Translations under genes and position numbers: made by a program
In this document: piece after piece, positions 32,643-33,825 of the stretch
Layout of the letters: every line of letters starts with the position of its first letter
How positions within the stretch are numbered: the stretch's first letter is position 1
The notes under the pieces: model-generated
The model's input: the letters and a program-made list of their open reading frames with translations, nothing else
Databases searched by the model: none
Told to the model about the DNA's origin: nothing
Source of the DNA: Dehalococcoidales bacterium
GTDB taxonomy: Bacteria; Chloroflexota; Dehalococcoidia; Dehalococcoidales; UBA5627
Reading direction: 5' to 3'
Length of the DNA: 33,825 nucleotides
Assembly: GCA_041656115.1 (NCBI GenBank)
Contig: JBBAED010000009.1
Coordinates: 1 to 33,825, forward strand

Positions 32643-32651
32643 TGCTATAAT
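32643..32651 (+). promoter_or_regulatory. Extended -10 promoter of the tRNA cluster
   Basis: TGCTATAAT lies 36 bp before the first tRNA; no good -35 is visible. Apart from this, 32537-32687 is AT-rich with nothing else assignable. Confidence 0.6.
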
Positions 32652-32687
32652 ATTGCGGTTAATAAAAAGAACCTTAAATTATCTCGG

Positions 32688-32763
<76 letters not shown>

Positions 32764-32800
32764 TTGTATAGTTCTTTGACAAACTAGCTGGTTATATCCG

Positions 32801-32889
32801 GCCGAAGTGGCGGAATAGGCAGACGCGGCAGTCTCAAAAACTGTTGGGAGGCAACTCTCGTGTCGGTTCGACCCCGACCTTCGGCACCA
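32801..32889 (+). tRNA. tRNA-Leu (CAA)
   Basis: The acceptor stem is GCCGAAG/CTTCGGC. The anticodon loop is CTCAAAA. A long variable arm (TGGGAGGCAACTCTCG) marks a class II tRNA, and CCA is encoded. Confidence 0.97.
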
Positions 32890-32922
32890 TTTTTTAATAA
32901 CTTAATAGAATTAAATTTTTGT

Positions 32923-32996
32923 TGCCGAGTTGTGTAGCGGTAGCACGAAGGACTTTGAATCCTTTTGCCCAGGTTCGAATCCTGGCTCGGCAGCCA
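32923..32996 (+). tRNA. tRNA-Gln (TTG)
   Basis: The acceptor stem is TGCCGAG/CTCGGCA with discriminator G. The anticodon stem AAGGA/TCCTT holds the loop CTTTGAA, and CCA is encoded. Confidence 0.96.
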
Positions 32997-33074
32997 CTAA
33001 AAGGGCACTTACTCTGTTAGGCAAGGGATAAATCCTGAAATGCTTGCTTGGGGTTTGTTAAACTGGGTATCCGT

Positions 33075-33149
33075 TCCCCGATAGCTCAACGGTAGAGCGT
33101 GCGGCTGTTAACCGCCAGGTTCTAGGTTCGAATCCTAGTCGGGGAGCCA
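33075..33149 (+). tRNA. tRNA-Asn (GTT)
   Basis: The acceptor stem is TCCCCGA/TCGGGGA with discriminator G. The anticodon stem GCGG/CCGC holds the loop CTGTTAA, and CCA is encoded. The 137 bp that follow (33150-33286) are AT-rich with no gene or terminator I can identify. Confidence 0.97.
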
Positions 33150-33286
33150 ATTCTTTTCTATGATTTCCTTCTTTTTTCCATATGTAACCTCAATATTCGC
33201 TGTTGATTAAACAATTCTTTGATTCCTCTTTGCTGCTTAAAAGTGGGCCTTTGATTGCGTGACTATTTGCAACCCATAACACTACT

Positions 33287-33373
33287 GTCTTTGCGAGGAG
33301 TGAGCCGTTAGGCGAACGACGTGGCAATCTCATACGGATTTATATGAGATTGCTTCGCTGCGCTCGCAAAGAC
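33287..33373 (+). repeat. B element (87 bp)
   Basis: It begins GTCTTTGCGAGGAG and ends CTCGCAAAGAC, with a shortened centre. It is followed by AAGGTGCTTCTCAG and a C element, a junction repeated exactly at 33775. Confidence 0.88.
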
Positions 33374-33387
33374 AAGGTGCTTCTCAG

Positions 33388-33484
33388 CCGTCCGTGGTGA
33401 GCTTGTCGAACCATAACGGCGAATGGATAGCAATCCTTGTTTACTCCCGTTCGTTGGACCCTTCGACAGGCTCAGGGCGAACGG
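33388..33484 (-). repeat. C element (97 bp)
   Basis: It begins CCGTCCGTGGTGAG and ends CTCAGGGCGAACGG, in the orientation opposite to 21453-21549. Confidence 0.85.
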
Positions 33485-33513
33485 GCTTTTTCCCTCATCC
33501 TGTTTCCTCATTT

Positions 33514-33671
33514 TGTCATCCTGAATGAAATGAAGGATCTAGGAGGATGGGATGCATAGGCTATGAGGTTGCCTCAGAAGCAAGAAAGAGGAACCGTCCT
33601 ACCGTAAAATCCGCGACCAAACGCTGCACTATCCGTTAACTCTTAGATTCTTCGGCAAGCTCAGAATGACA
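33514..33671 (-). repeat. A element (158 bp)
   Basis: The termini are TGTCATCCTGAA and CTCAGAATGACA; the interior resembles the first-block copies. Confidence 0.88.
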
Positions 33672-33682
33672 ATAGTAGAAAC

Positions 33683-33774
33683 GTCTTTGCGAGGAACAAG
33701 CCCTTAGGCGAGTGACGTGGCAATCTCTAAGGAATTTAATCTATATGAGATTGCTTCGCTACGCTCGCAAAGAC
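33683..33774 (+). repeat. B element (92 bp)
   Basis: The termini are GTCTTTGCGAGG and CTCGCAAAGAC. It is nearly the same as the 33287 copy and lies 396 bp from it. Confidence 0.88.
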
Positions 33775-33787
33775 AAGGTGCTTCTCA

Positions 33788-33825
33788 GCCGTCCGTGGTG
33801 AGCCTGTCGAACCATAACGGCGAAT
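33788..33825 (-). repeat. C element, cut by window end
   Basis: It has the same first 38 bases as 33388-33425 (one mismatch seen) and runs off the window. Confidence 0.8.

Overview
The window is a gene-dense, chromosomal core-genome segment of moderate GC from a bacterium. The best guess is an uncultured Dehalococcoidia-type Chloroflexota. This is an inference from gene content and order: a nusA operon without rimP, an inositol-lipid gene trio, rpsO-pnp joined to lysine-pathway genes, a pantothenate operon with a leader RNA, and convergent gaps packed with short palindromic repeats. No taxonomic marker such as rRNA is present. There is no transposase, phage gene, CRISPR array or obvious foreign island.

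Layout. 1-228: 3' part of the RNase P RNA gene and its terminator. 261-1022 (-): short-chain dehydrogenase under a perfect palindromic operator. 1225-6129 (+): translation operon nusA-rnpM(ylxR)-infB-rbfA-truB behind a leader with its own terminator hairpin. 6169-10640 (+): ino1, a PimA-like glycosyltransferase, a CDP-alcohol phosphatidyltransferase and purA. 11478-16709 (-): rpsO-pnp-dapB-asd-dapA. 16806-20803 (+): ylxP, an MrfA-type helicase, lgt and ppa. 21834-24177 (-): recJ-plsY. 24429-25706 (+): mtaB. 26533-28475 (-): metF-queA. 28606-29385 (+): surE. 29407-32536 (+): leader RNA, a DUF2520 Rossmann protein, panD, panB and panC. 32688-33149 (+): tRNA-Phe, -Leu, -Gln and -Asn.

How the genes work together. 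The nusA operon couples transcription antitermination to ribosome maturation and initiation. Ino1, the lipid-phosphate transferase and the PimA-like enzyme form a plausible route from glucose-6-phosphate to phosphatidylinositol and a mannosylated derivative. DapA, Asd and DapB supply diaminopimelate and lysine precursors. The pan operon makes pantothenate; it has no recognisable PanE, but its first gene encodes an NAD(P)-type Rossmann protein that could fill the ketopantoate reductase step.

Repeats. Four blocks (10696-11477, 20861-21784, 25707-26532, 33287-33825) are mosaics of three palindromic or terminally inverted element families, named here A (156-159 bp), B (85-92 bp) and C (about 96-119 bp). 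The three blocks whose two flanks can be seen all lie between convergent genes. I found no wholly new multi-gene system. The most interesting items are the repeat system, the pan-operon leader with its DUF2520 gene, the inositol-lipid cluster and the palindromic operator.
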